This document shows, piece by piece, positions 1-10,830 of a DNA stretch of 64,000 nucleotides (position 1 is the stretch's first letter; each line of letters begins with the position of its first letter). A program made the translations under genes and the position numbers. The stretch is taken from positions 127,398,927 through 127,462,926 of the forward strand of contig CM068367.1 in NCBI GenBank assembly GCA_034769895.1, given 5' to 3'. The notes beneath the pieces are model-generated. The model saw only the letters and a list, made by a program, of their open reading frames with translations, searched no databases and was not told the DNA's origin. This DNA comes from Magicicada septendecula (Eukaryota; Arthropoda; Insecta; Hemiptera; Cicadidae).

Positions 1-339
1 AGTCAAAAAATAAAAAAAAAACTATACCTATTTTTTCAATTTTAAAAATATTATAAGAAAAAATTAATGTGTTATACCTAGACAATAAAAAAGAAAGTTT
101 TTATGCTCAATTTCTGAATAAGCTTAGTTAAGTTACTCTACTTAAAATATAAATTAATTTACTCAATTCTTTTGCATGCTTCTTAATACAGTATTTTGAA
201 AAAGTTTGCTAAATGAAAGCACGCTATTTTATAGTAGCCTACTGGTTTTAAATTTGATAGTATTAATCTGACATCAAATTACTTCTGCAGTATATATATT
301 ACTTCAAAGTCACAGCCCGGGGGGGGGGGGCTCAGAAAA
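1..339. other. AT-rich spacer
   Basis: No gene, repeat boundary or structured element could be recognised. A run of about 14 G residues near 319-330 ends the stretch. Confidence 0.6.
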
Positions 340-525
340 CTTGGCATAGGGCCTGAAAAACCTTAAATCCGGCACTGTCTGCATACCCTCACAAGTGCAG
401 AGGCCCCCGGTCACCAAGCCGCCATAAGGTCGTCAGTCCAGGTTTCTGCACTCAGCACGTGATACTTGACTTTGCAAGTGGAGCCATAATACTTTAACCA
501 CACGACCTTCCTGGCGGATCTGTTT
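340..525 (-). repeat. possible tRNA-derived SINE fragment
   Basis: Read on the minus strand, about 505-400 resembles a tRNA-derived SINE head. There is an A-box-like GTGTGGTTAAAGTATTATGG, an anticodon-arm-like ACTTGCAAAGT, and a degenerate B-box-like GAGTGCAGAAACC. Downstream on that strand is a GC-richer body (GGCGGCTTGGTGACC). The B box is poor and no poly(A) or target duplication was found, so this is a tentative call. It is not an intact tRNA gene. Confidence 0.35.
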
Positions 526-889
526 AAAATTAATATATATTTAATACACTCCTTCGTGAGGTTATAGTCATCATCACGACGTCAATCGTCGTCATCAGTT
601 CACAAGCACGTTAACAAATGTTTCGGTTTCAAATTCACCCCATTACAAAGTTGCGTATCATTCCCATCAGCTTCCTGTCTACGGTATAAGTCGCAGACCT
701 GTTCCGTCTTCAAACCTCTGAGCATCTTTTCCACGATCTCTCTACACATTTGGCAGGCGGTTTGTGTAATTAAAATTATCGTAACAGGATATAAACATAT
801 ATGCGACCAATAAAACGTGATTTACTAAACATAAAACAAGGTAGAGAAACATAAAATTTTAAATAGTCACGGTACAGACAATTATAGAA

Positions 890-1219
890 AGTATTCAAAA
901 TTCGTAAGCTTGCACGGCAGGAGTCAATGTTGTTAAAATTCCTTCCCGGGCTGTTTGGCCGTGGTCCATTGTTTTCTACAAAAACAGTGTTATCGACTGC
1001 CATCATCGGTGTAAAATCGAGTTACGCTAACGTAAGGTGGTAGACGTTAGTGACCACAGTACTGACCACGATCATAGTCTTAATCACAGTAACAACATTA
1101 GCGTAACTCGATGTTACACTGATGATGACAGTCGATGGCACTGACGAAGCGTCTGTTTTGTAGAAAACAATGGACCACGGCCAAACAGCACGGGAAGGAA
1201 TTTTAACAGTATTCAAAAT
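890..1219. mobile_element. Penelope-type foldback element with hammerhead motif
   Basis: A 306-bp insertion (902-1207) is flanked by the 12-bp direct repeat AGTATTCAAAAT at 890-901 and 1208-1219, which reads as a target-site duplication. Inside, 932-1030 is an imperfect reverse complement of 1098-1207 around a 67-bp loop. Each arm contains the block that recurs at 4337-4506 and 36184-36344, ending GGGAAGGAATTTTAAC on the right. About 30 bp (902-931) lies between the left duplication and the left arm. It encodes no protein. Short inverted elements with hammerhead cores and 12-13-bp duplications fit products of Penelope-like retroelements; that family call is inference. Confidence 0.75.
1119..1153 (+). 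ncRNA. degenerate minimal hammerhead ribozyme
   Basis: The right arm of the foldback has CTGATGA at 1119-1125, a spacer that can form stem II (GACAG with CTGAC, imperfect), and GAAGCGTC at 1146-1153. The minimal hammerhead form is CTGANGA, stem II, GAAACGTC, in which ACGT gives a two-base-pair stem III before the C17 cleavage site. Here one core A is replaced by G, so activity is doubtful. The opposite arm has lost the GAAAC part. Confidence 0.55.
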
Positions 1220-1549
1220 ATATAACGTTTGTTCAAAATATAACGTACACTGACAAATTAAATTTAATTAATAATATTATGAGACATATTTATTATAAAG
1301 GACAAATATTTACAATATACTGTATTTACAAATATTTACAATATAAAATACACCCAACCAAAAGCAGCGTTAGTTATTTTTAATTCGCAAACCGTTCACT
1401 AATTAATTCCTTACAATTCATATAAACAAAAGTATGAGAAGTTTACAGATGAAATTAAGACAGTTCTTTTTTTTTGTTTATAGCATTAGCATTACTAAGT
1501 GTTCGTCTATAGTTTTTGTAGACTTCACATTTTCCTAAGAAGACGGTAA
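1220..1549. other. AT-rich spacer before Harbinger element
   Basis: Low-complexity AT-rich DNA with short repeats of AATATTTACAATATA. Nothing else was recognised. Confidence 0.6.
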
Positions 1550-2210
1550 AGGCCGTATTACATTTATCAGAAAGCAGCGCTGCAATCTGTTCGCAGAAAG
1601 CAGCGCTGCAAAATGATCGTCTTCGACCCTATTACACCTAACATCTTTCTGCGCTGCTTTCTGATCATCCAAGCAAAGGAGGGGAGAAGTTTTAAGGGAG
1701 TTCATCTTTTTTATTACCATATCACGGGTTACACTCTTGTCAACTTCATTAAATTTTTCTGTTAATTCTGTCCACGCCTTCTCTTTGACTACACGGTCCA
1801 AATATTCGGAACTTTCCACAGACATGAGCGTTTTTTATAAATTTCAATTATTTCACTTATTAGCTCTTTTGAATATACTCGAAGATCTGCCATATCGTAC
1901 GTAAAGCGAAATAAAATTTTTCAGTAACCTTCAACGTGTGAATATTTAATTGCTACTGTTGAGTTGGTTATGTGAACGCGCGGGAAGGCAGTTGGCGGAG
2001 GCGCATGCGTAGTACGTAATCTGTTCGCTGCTTTCTGACGGACCTATTACACTTGTCATCTTTCTGTTCAGTCTATTCGATAATATCAAACAAGTTGGAT
2101 ATGCGAGCTGCAATCTGACGTGCCTTCTGACGAGGTCTTTCTGATGGGTTTGCTGTATTACATTTGTCAGAATCCAGCGCTGCTTTCTGATAAATGTAAT
2201 ACGGCCTTAA
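1547..2210. mobile_element. PIF/Harbinger-type non-autonomous transposon
   Basis: A 658-bp element (1550-2207) is bounded by 33-bp terminal inverted repeats that match at all 33 positions, 1550-1582 against 2175-2207. The outer end begins AGGCCGTATTACATTTATCA. It is flanked on both sides by TAA (1547-1549 and 2208-2210), the 3-bp duplication typical of PIF/Harbinger elements. Subterminal copies of GCAGCGCTG and of the CTATTACAC motif recur near both ends. A remnant of a MADF/Myb-like protein lies inside on the minus strand; no DDE transposase is present. The perfect ends suggest a recent, cross-mobilised insertion. Confidence 0.88.
1690..1893 (-). pseudogene. MADF/Myb-like DNA-binding domain remnant of Harbinger
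   Basis: Minus-strand translation from the ATG at 1893-1891 gives MADLRVYSKELISEIIEIYK and then a CLWKV motif. After a frame change near 1830 it continues with EYLDRVVKEKAWTELTEKF and an MNSLKTS segment. The order (helical start, C-L-W, E-Y-x-x-R, K-A-W-x-E-L) is that of MADF/Myb-SANT domains. PIF/Harbinger transposons encode such a second protein beside the transposase to bind the element and help import the transposase. The frame breaks once, roughly a 1-nt loss, and the downstream half is gone. It therefore looks like a deletion-derived fossil and not a working gene. A downstream ATG at 1825 would give only the second half of the domain. Confidence 0.7.
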
Positions 2211-4236
2211 GAAACAGAACATCGTAACAATACAGTATTTAAGAAATACTGTTTACTAAACACATGGAATCCACACTGTCTTAAATACATATAGTATCTT
2301 TTGAAATATCCGGATACCAGGTACTGTAGACGTACAAGCTGAACATTCACGGAATGTAACGTCTGAATCAGAGAAAAAGGACAGGAAGAGGAGACAGAAA
2401 AGGACACGTAAGCTGCTGATGGCTTCTAGAAACAGTACGTACCGGAAGGCGGTCGTCGGCAATTAAATGCACTTTCATTACGTTCGTAATGCTAAACAAC
2501 ATTACAGGAAACTGTATTTCCTCCCCGTTACCCTATCACCAAAGTCGCCTGAACTTCTTCAACGTGTTCTCCCGTTTCAGACAAACTAGGCAAGGCGACA
2601 CGAAGTGAAAGTTGTCAACGCAACAGTGAAAACAGAAACTACACCTCTCTCTCTCTCTCTCTCTCTCACTGGAAGTCTATTAATTCAACTTGAATACGCG
2701 TCCATGCGTAACGCAAAAGGTTTTTACGGGTAAATTCGAATATATAGGCCTACAGAATACTGTACTTAATTTGAACGTATAAAATAGCCTACGTTTGGTA
2801 ATACTGTATCAGATTTAATCTATTTATGAGTCAGAGTATGCCACGTGTTACAAAGTGCTCTGTATTTACATTATTCAAAGAGCTAATAAGATTGGATGTG
2901 TTTCAAAAATAATTTTGATGCGTTATGAATGAATCTCACGATTACACCATGCAGCGTATCGCAAATAATTTGCTTATTACCAATTATCGCTTGTCACCAA
3001 TAATAAAAAAGATCGTCGCTGACGTCTTGTTCTTAATACTGAAAAAAAAACCTGAGCCGAATGTAACAAAATATTTTTTTCTTTGCATCAGTTAATACAG
3101 TTAACACAATTTAATGACACCGTGGCCTCAAGGATACATCGACCTGTAAACCATACAAAAAATATTTTCATTTATGACTTTCCAGTAATGGTGAGTTAAG
3201 TTTCTAAACTACTCAAAACACTTGTTTTCTCGGCATGGGATTTTTTAATAGTTATATTTGTAATTGTAAATTGTTTTTATTAATAATCCAAAAGACGTAA
3301 AATAACATTATTTATAACGCGTGGCAGTGTTTTATGATTATTTTGAAGTTAATGTGTCCATTACAAGATTTTAAAGTTCGTACAGAGGAGCGGTTCTCCA
3401 TAAGAACAATGTATTTCCCTATCTCGCCCATAGTCTCATATGACTGTTTGACAAGCCGTAGTATAGAATAGTTCGGGCAGAAGTATGTTTAATGAAAAAG
3501 AAGAGGCTGCTGAAGGAACATCATTTAAAACACGAAAGTCTCATAAGTTTTATTTCGAATGCGTGGCCGTGTTCAGAAGACACGCAACGAGACTTTAAAG
3601 GCTTTGTGAGGAGAACGTACAATATTTCACGGAGGTGAGCAAATAGCGAGCGTTTATGAAGACATATTAAACTGAAATAGTAGGAAGCACAAATAAATAT
3701 TGAAGGATTTAATTACGCGCTACGATAATTACTTTTAACGTGTGAATTTACGGTAACAGATACAACCTACTGACGTTTCTAATTTGACACACGATTGCGT
3801 TAAAAGATATCTCTAACCGTAATTAGGTCTTACGTTTCCAATCGAAACTGGTTAGAAGTTGAAAACGAGCTGCTACCATTCAGAAACCCAGCTCTTTTGT
3901 TTCATGTTCCACATTTTTAGACGTTACCTCTGTCACTGGTTCTGGCGTCCATTACAGCAATTCTTTGCACTGTTGTTGTGTACCCACATTCTTTTAATTA
4001 CAAAATGCAAAAATAAGATATAACCGTTTCACGACCCATTGAGCCTTCCTATAAGTATACAAAGTTAGCAAAACTACAGGAAACATTTTCTCATTCAACA
4101 CAAACCTTGAGATTAGAGACGAATTTATTACTTCAAATTTACAATACATCTGGCGAGTCCGAAATAAGTTAATCTGTTATAATCATTTTATAGACTTACA
4201 ATCTACATTAGACCTACATTTCAATTCATTACTAAA
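2211..4236. other. unassigned AT-rich spacer
   Basis: No gene or recognisable transposon. It contains a short (CT)n microsatellite at about 2645-2668 and several A/T runs. Short open frames here lack any family motif. Confidence 0.6.
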
Positions 4237-4323
4237 TAAAATATCGGTATGGAGAACCATACATGACTTCCATATTCTAAGATTTATATTTAAAATCATT
4301 TTCGAAATGAAATATTACCATAG

Positions 4324-4519
4324 AAACTACTTCTTTCTACTTACTGCTTCAGCCTTAACCACAGTACTGTGGTCACTAACGTATACCACCTCACGTTATC
4401 GCACTCGATTTTCACTGATGATGGAAGTCGATGGCATTGCCGAAATGTCTGGTTTTGTAGAAAACATTGGACTACGGCCAAATATCCCGGGAAGGAATTT
4501 TAACAAAAACTACTTCTTT
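4324..4519 (+). mobile_element. nested hammerhead element with 13-bp target duplication
   Basis: 170 bp (4337-4506) is flanked by AAACTACTTCTTT at 4324-4336 and 4507-4519. The insert has a 16-bp palindrome ACCACAGTACTGTGGT near its 5' end, a hammerhead core at 4415-4449, and the conserved 3' end GGGAAGGAATTTTAACA. The same insertion in the same host position, with nearly the same duplication, occurs at 36171-36357. It is a single-arm version of the foldback at 902-1207. Confidence 0.72.
4415..4449 (+). ncRNA. minimal hammerhead ribozyme core, slightly decayed
   Basis: CTGATGA at 4415-4421 and GAAATGTC at 4442-4449 are separated by a 20-nt spacer that can form a weakened stem II. Consensus from the three family copies gives GGCAG pairing with CTGCC. 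The T for C change in GAAATGTC turns a C-G pair of stem III into a U-G wobble. Minimal hammerheads of this kind are known from Penelope-like retroelements and cleave as dimers because stem III lacks a loop. Confidence 0.6.
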
Positions 4520-4560
4520 GTTGCCGATAACGTTGTACACATATATATCAGTGGCGAAGT

Positions 4561-5139
4561 TACATGGAGGCAATTGAGGCAATGCCTACCCTAACAAATT
4601 CTGTAGAATAAAAATTATAAATACGTATGAACTACATAACGTAAAGATTATACATTGTTACTGTGACTGTCAAATTTATTAAACCGAAACGTGCTTTATT
4701 GAGCGACCGCTAGATGGTGACAGGTGAGATTCGGCATAGTTCGTTTAAAGCGAATGAGGCAACCTGAACTTGCCTCAGCGTTTTTTGTATAAATCGTATG
4801 TAAGCAATGTAGCGGTGTGATAGGGAAGTGTAGGGAGGGGGGATTGTCCCGCGCTGTACACATAGAGCGTTGAGGCATGCCTCACTTCTGTGGTCCAAAC
4901 AGTTAAGTTAAAGCGCCTGTGTTGTTTCTAAGTGTTTATTTTATGCGGTTATTAAAAGTGTCACTGTTATTCCGCTGAACTAACAGATGATCAAGATTGT
5001 TATTTGAATTATTTGTAACATTAAACATATATATAGAAACTAACCAAGTTTAAAAATTTCAAGTTCAATCAGTTGTATTATTGTGTATGACTAACACAAG
5101 GATTGTTCAATAGACACACGTATAGAGCTGTAAAGCATT
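4561..5139. other. unassigned repeat-like spacer
   Basis: It contains a moderately GC-rich stretch (about 4690-4920) that reads like part of a dispersed repeat, but no ends, family motif or coding signal could be defined. Confidence 0.5.
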
Positions 5140-5330
5140 TTTTATTCAACGATTTTAAAAGAAGTCTCCAATAACATTAAGACATGAGTTCCACTGTTGC
5201 GCTAACCTGTAGATTCCCTGCTAGTAAAATTCTTACGGCTGTTTGTGGAACCATTCGGTTACAGCAAACTCTACCTCAGCGTCCGATTTGACCCACCGTC
5301 CTTTTAGTGATTCCTTAAAAAAAATTTAAG
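5140..5330 (-). pseudogene. mariner transposase C-terminal remnant
   Basis: Minus-strand translation from about 5325 gives KESLKGRWVKSDAEVEFAV, TEWFHKQP, a stop, EFY, a stop, then QGIYRLAQQWNSCLNVIGDF. This order matches the end of mariner-family DD34D transposases: a 'G-x-F-x-S/D-x-E-V' stretch, W-F-x-x-Q, E-F-Y-x-x-G-I, and R-W-x-x-C with G-D-Y/F. The catalytic triad region is absent and there are in-frame stops, so this is a dead fragment. No terminal inverted repeats were found. It sits between the head and the repeat array of the Helitron-like composite. Confidence 0.72.
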
Positions 5331-5559
5331 ATAAGATTTTTGCCTACCCATTCATTAACTACTAGCTTCGCCAGTAAGCAAATTGATGTCCATTTTTTCG
5401 GCTTGCACGCGTTATGTTGGTGTGGGTTTCGGCACTTTCCATTTAAAAAGCGTGCAAACGTAAGAAAATAAACATGAGTGAGGCCAGAAATAACGTGAAT
5501 TGTGTGTTTGTGTCTTACCTGCCTTTTTATTGCCGTATTAAATGAAAAATATTATATTA

Positions 5560-7435
5560 CATTAAAATTAAAAAATTTTAATTTTATTGCCTGGCAACAA
5601 AATTATTTTATTTTTAACAATTACCATTGTTTCAAAAAGTTTAAATAAATTTGCAAGTACTTTACTCTTGTTAAAACGTAAAAGGTTGCAGGTAAACTAC
5701 CCCTTCCCCTTAACCGATCTTCACCAAAATCGAAAGTCCTTGAGACCTCTACAATTCAGGGATGTATGCAAAAAATTATTTGATTCTGTTTGAATTTGCG
5801 GCTTTTATCGTTTGCCATAGAAAATACGCTTGATAAAAAAACGGTGCAGGTAAACTACCCCTTCCCCTTAACCGATCTTCACCAAAAACAATAGGTCTTG
5901 AGTACTCTACAAATCAGGGCTGTATGCAAAACATTATTTGATTCTGTTTGAATTTGCGGCTGTTATCGTTTGCCATAAGAAATACCCTTGTTAAAACATA
6001 AAACGTTACAGGTAAACTACCCCTTTCCCTCAACCGATCTTCACCAAAAACAATAGGTCTTGAGAACTCTACAATTTAGGGCTGTATGCAAATAATCGTT
6101 TGATTCTGTTTGAATTTGCGGCTGTTATCGTTTGCCATAGGAAATACCCTTGTTAAAACATAAAACGTTACAGGTAAACTTCCCCTTCCCCTTAACCGAT
6201 CTTCACCAAAAACAATAGGTCTTGAAAACTCTACAATTCAGGGCTGTATACGAAACATTATTTAAGTCTGTTTGAATTTGCGGCTGTTATCGTTTGCCAA
6301 AAAAAAAAATTTCCCTTGATAAAAAAAACCGTTGCAGGTAAACTACCCCTTCCCCTCAACCGATCTTCACCAAAAACAATAGGTCGCGAGTACTCTACAA
6401 ATCAGGACTGTATGCAAAAAATTATTTGATTCTGTTTGAATTTGCGGCTGTTATCGTTTGCCATAGAAAATACGCTTGATAAAAAACGTTGCAGGTAAAC
6501 TACCCCTTCCCCTCAACCGATCTTCACCACAAACAGTAGGTCTTGAGTACTCTACAAATCAGGGCTGTATGCAGAAAATTATTTGATTCTGTTTGAATTT
6601 GCGGCTGTTATCGTTTGCCATAGAAAATACCCTTGTTAAAAAAACGTTGTAGGTAAACTACCCCTTTCCCTTAACCGATCTTCACCAAAAACAATAGGTC
6701 TTTAGAACTCTGCAATTTAGGGCTGTATGCAAATAATCTTTTGATTCTGTTTGAATTTGCGGCTGTTATCGTTTGCCATAGGAAATACCCTTGTTAAAAC
6801 ATAAAACGTTACAAGTAAACTACCCCTTTCCCTTAACCGATCTTCACCAAAAACAATAGGTCTCGAGTACTCTACAATTTAGGGCTGTATGCAAATAATC
6901 TTTTGATTCTGTTTGAATTTGCGGCTGTTATCGTTTGCCATAGGAAATACCCTTGTTAAAACATAAAACGTTACAAGTAAACTACCCCTTTCCCTTAACC
7001 GATCTTCACCAAAAACTAAAGGTCTTGAGAACTCTACAATTCAGGGCTGTATACGAAACATTATTTGATTATGTTTGAATTTGCGGCTGTTATCGTTTGC
7101 CAAAAAAAAAATTTCCCTTGATAAAAAAAAACCGTTGCAGGTAAACTACCCCTTTCCTTCAACCGATCTTCACCAAAAACAATAGGTCGCGAGTCCTCTA
7201 CAAATCAGGGCTGTATGCAAAAAATTATTTCATTCTGTTTGAATTTGCGGCAGTTATCGTTTGCCATAGAAAAAAAATCTACAGACACACACACACACAG
7301 ACACTTTTCGGAAAACGACTTTTTTTCATGTTTTGAGTGTAGTAGAATCAGAATCTGCAATAATCTCGAACACGATTTTTTTTGCCATCACCATACTTCC
7401 ATTCCTTAAGGAAATATGGAAGTAAAAACACGCGT
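5560..7435. repeat. tandem array block P, ten ~160-bp units
   Basis: Ten head-to-tail units of about 157-165 bp each contain GTAAACTACCCC, AACCGATCTTCACCA, a purine run, TTTGAATTTGCGGCTGTTAT and CGTTTGCCA. Unit starts lie near 5690, 5850, 6012, 6173, 6336, 6492, 6652, 6813, 6974 and 7138. A lead-in (5560-5680) and a 3' tail follow: a (CA)n tract, TTTTCGGAAAACGACT, and the hairpin CTTCCATTCCTTAAGGAAAT. Units alternate between subtypes (CAGGTCTTGAG against GGTCGCGAG). Frames of 60-84 codons here are by-products of the repeat. Internal ~150-bp repeats plus hairpin ends are typical of HINE/DINE-1-type Helitron relatives. Confidence 0.85.
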
Positions 7436-8634
7436 ACAACCAGCTTTTATGAATATCTGAAACGTATAAAATATCGGTATGGAGAACCATACATGACTTC
7501 CATATTCTAAGATTTATATTTAAATCTTAATATCGCCTGCCAAGCGCGATATATTTTCTCTTATACATGATTTACATTAAAATGAAAAAATTTTAATTTT
7601 ATTGCTTGGCAATAAACCAACCATTGTTTGAAAAAGTTTAAATAAATTTTCAAGTACTTTACTCTTGTTAAAACGTAAAAGGTTGCAGGTAAACTACCCC
7701 TTCCCCTTAACCGATCTTCACCAAAATCGAAAGTCCTTGAGACCTCTACAATTGAGGGACGTATGCAAAAAATTATTTGATTCTGTTTGAATTTGCGGCT
7801 GTTATCGTTTGCCATAGAAAATACCCTTGTTAAAAAAACGTTGCAGGTAAACTACCCCTTTCCCTCAACCGATCTTCACCAAAAACAATAGGTCTTTAGA
7901 ACTCTACAATTTAGGGCTGTATGCAAATAATCTTTTGATTCTGTTTGAATTTGCGGCTGTTATCGTTTGCCATAGGAAATACCCTTGTTAAAACATAAAA
8001 CGTTACAGGTAAACTACCCCTTTCCCTTAACCGATCTTCACCAAAAACAATAGGTCTTGAGTACTCTACAAATCAGGGCTGTATGCAAAACATTACTTGA
8101 TTCTGTTTGAATTTGCGGCTGTTATCGTTTGCCATAGAAAATACCCTTGTTAAAAAAACGTTGCAGGTAAACTACCCCTTTCCCTCAACCGAACTTCACC
8201 AAAAACAATAGGTCTTGAGAACTCTACAATTTAGGGCTGTATGCAAATAATCTTTTGATTCTGTTTGAATTTGCGGCTGTTATCGTTTGCCATAGCAAAT
8301 ACCCTTGTTAAAACATAAAACGTTACAGGTAAACTACCCCTTTCCCTTAACCGATCTTCACCAAAATCAACAGATCTTGAGAACTCTACAATTCAGGGCT
8401 GTATGCGAAACATTATTTGATTCTGTTTGAATTTGCGGCTGTTATCGTTTGCCAAACAAACAAAATTACCCTTGCTAAAAAAAAACCGTTGCAGGTAAAC
8501 TACCCCTTTCCCTCAACCGATCTTCACCAAAAACAATAGGTCGCGAGTACTCTGCAAATCCGGGCTGCATGCAAAAAATTATTTGATTCTGTTTGAATTT
8601 GCGGCAGTTATCGTTTGCCATAGAAAAAAAATCT

Positions 8635-8677
<43 letters not shown>

Positions 8678-8835
8678 CACAGACAGACACACAGACACTT
8701 TTCGGAAAACGACTTTTTTTCATGTTTTGAGTGTAGTAGAATCAGAATCTGCAATAATCTCGAACACGATTTTTTTTGCCATCACCATACTTCCATTCCT
8801 TAAGGAAATATGGAAGTAAAAACACGCGTACAACC
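7436..8835. repeat. tandem array block Q, six units
   Basis: A spacer (ACACGCGTACAACCAGC) leads to the head hairpin at about 7470-7500, a lead-in from 7561, and six ~160-bp units starting near 7686, 7846, 8004, 8165, 8326 and 8492. A (CAGA)n tract at 8635-8698 and the 3' hairpin at about 8789-8817 follow. Block Q is nearly identical to block Q' (10830-12190) apart from a longer microsatellite and scattered single-base differences. Confidence 0.85.
8635..8698. repeat. (ACAG)n microsatellite inside block Q
   Basis: About sixteen near-perfect CAGA/CACA units. Equivalent tracts in the other blocks are (CA)n at about 7280-7303 and 10669-10692 and a shorter CAGA tract at 12026-12071. The tract differs in length between otherwise near-identical blocks. 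Confidence 0.9.
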
Positions 8836-10830
8836 AGCTTTTATGAATATCTGAAACGTATAAAATATCGGTATGGAGAACCATACATGACTTCCATATT
8901 CTAAGATTTATATTTAAATCTTAATATCGCCTGCCAAGCGCGATATATTTTCTCTTATACATGATTTACATTAAAATGAAAAAATTTTAATTTTATTGCT
9001 TGGCAATAAACCAACCATTGTTTGAAAAAGTTTAAATAAATTTTCAAGTACTTTACTCTTGTTAAAACGTAAAAGGTTGCAGGTAAACTACCCCTTCCCC
9101 TTAACCGATCTTCACCAAAATCGAAAGTCCTTGAGACCTCTACAATTGAGGGACGTATGCAAAAAATTATTTGATTCTGTTTGAATTTGCGGCTGTTATC
9201 GTTTGCCATAGAAAATACGCTTGATAAAAAAACGTTGCAGGTAAACTACCCCTTCCCCTTAACCGATCTTCACCAAAAACAATAGGTCTTGAGTACTCTA
9301 CAAATCAGGACTGTATGCAAAACTTTATTTGATTCTGTTTGAATTTGCGGCTGTTATCGTTTGCCATAGAAAATACCCTTGTTAAAAAAACGTTGCAGGT
9401 AAACTACCCCTTTCCCTCAACCGATCTTCACCAAAAACAATAGGTCTTGAGAACTCTACAATTTAGGGCTGTATGCAAATAATCGTTTGATTCTGTTTGA
9501 ATTTGCGGCTGTTATCGTTTGCCATAGGAAATACCCTTGTTAAAACATAAAACGTTACAGGTAAACTACCCCTTCCCCTTAACCGATCTTCACCAAAAAC
9601 AATAGGTCTTGAAAACTCTACAATTCAGGGCTGTATACAAAACATTATTTAAGTCTGTTTGAATTTGCGGCTGTTATCGTTTGCCAAAAAAAAAAATTTC
9701 CCTTGATAAAAAAAACCGTTGCAGGTAAACTACCCCTTCCCCTCAACCGATCTTCACCAAAAACAATAGGTCGCGAGTACTCTACAAATCAGGACTGTAT
9801 GCAAAAAATTATTTGATTCTGTTTGAATTTGCGGCTGTTATCGTTTGCCATAGAAAATACGCTTGATAAAAAACGTTGCAGGTAAACTACCCCTTCCCCT
9901 CAACCGATCTTCACCACAAACAGTAGGTCTTGAGTACTCTACAAATCAGGGCTGTATGCAGAAAATTATTTGATTCTGTTTGAATTTGCGGCTGTTATCG
10001 TTTGCCATAGAAAATACCCTTGTTAAAAAAACGTTGTAGGTAAACTACCCCTTTCCCTTAACCGATCTTCACCAAAAACAATAGGTCTTTAGAACTCTGC
10101 AATTTAGGGCTGTATGCAAATAATCTTTTGATTCTGTTTGAATTTGCGGCTGTTATCGTTTGCCATAGGAAATACCCTTGTTAAAACATAAAACGTTACA
10201 AGTAAACTACCCCTTTCCCTTAACCGATCTTCACCAAAAACAATAGGTCTCGAGTACTCTACAATTTAGGGCTGTATGCAAATAATCTTTTGATTCTGTT
10301 TGAATTTGCGGCTGTTATCGTTTGCCATAGGAAATACCCTTGTTAAAACATAAAACGTTACAAGTAAACTACCCCTTTCCCTTAACCGATCTTCACCAAA
10401 AACTAAAGGTCTTGAGAACTCTACAATTCAGGGCTGTATACGAAACATTATTTGATTATGTTTGAATTTGCGGCTGTTATCGTTTGCCAAAAAAAAAATT
10501 TCCCTTGATAAAAAAAAACCGTTGCAGGTAAACTACCCCTTTCCTTCAACCGATCTTCACCAAAAACAATAGGTCGCGAGTCCTCTACAAATCAGGGCTG
10601 TATGCAAAAAATTATTTCATTCTGTTTGAATTTGCGGCAGTTATCGTTTGCCATAGAAAAAAAATCTACAGACACACACACACACACAGACACTTTTCGG
10701 AAAACGACTTTTTTTCATGTTTTGAGTGTAGTAGAATCAGAATCTGCAATAATCTCGAACACGATTTTTTTTGCCATCACCATACTTCCATTCCTTAAGG
10801 AAATATGGAAGTGAAAACACGCGTACAACC
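8836..10830. repeat. tandem array block P', ten units
   Basis: Ten units start near 9079, 9237, 9396, 9558, 9722, 9879, 10037, 10199, 10360 and 10524. From about 9210 the block tracks block P at a constant offset near 3387 bp, including rare subtype features such as an A-run between units and GTCGCGAGTCC in the last unit. Its first ~340 bp instead match the heads of Q and Q'. Unequal exchange or conversion at the block head would explain this mosaic. Confidence 0.85.

Larger units (their letters stand above)
4237..4560 (+). mobile_element. 5' part of Helitron-like (HINE-like) repeat, copy 1
   Basis: It starts AAAATATCGGTATGG with the hairpin GTATGGAGAACCATAC, then continues through TTTATATTTAAA. 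The same head begins units at about 7470, 8865, 10860 and 36078. A 170-bp hammerhead element interrupts it at 4337-4506. The host sequence resumes at 4507 and matches 36345 onward (TTGTTGCCGRTAACGT). This is probably the 5' end of the same composite element whose tandem array begins near 5560, separated by about 1 kb of other DNA that includes a mariner fragment. The Helitron-like call rests on terminal hairpins plus internal tandem repeats, not on any encoded protein. Confidence 0.55.

Noticed and set aside
7561-7815. 84-codon frame identical at 7561, 8955 and 10950
   Set aside because: Identity comes from the duplicated DNA blocks. The frame spans the lead-in and one 160-bp unit and shows no sign of protein-level selection.
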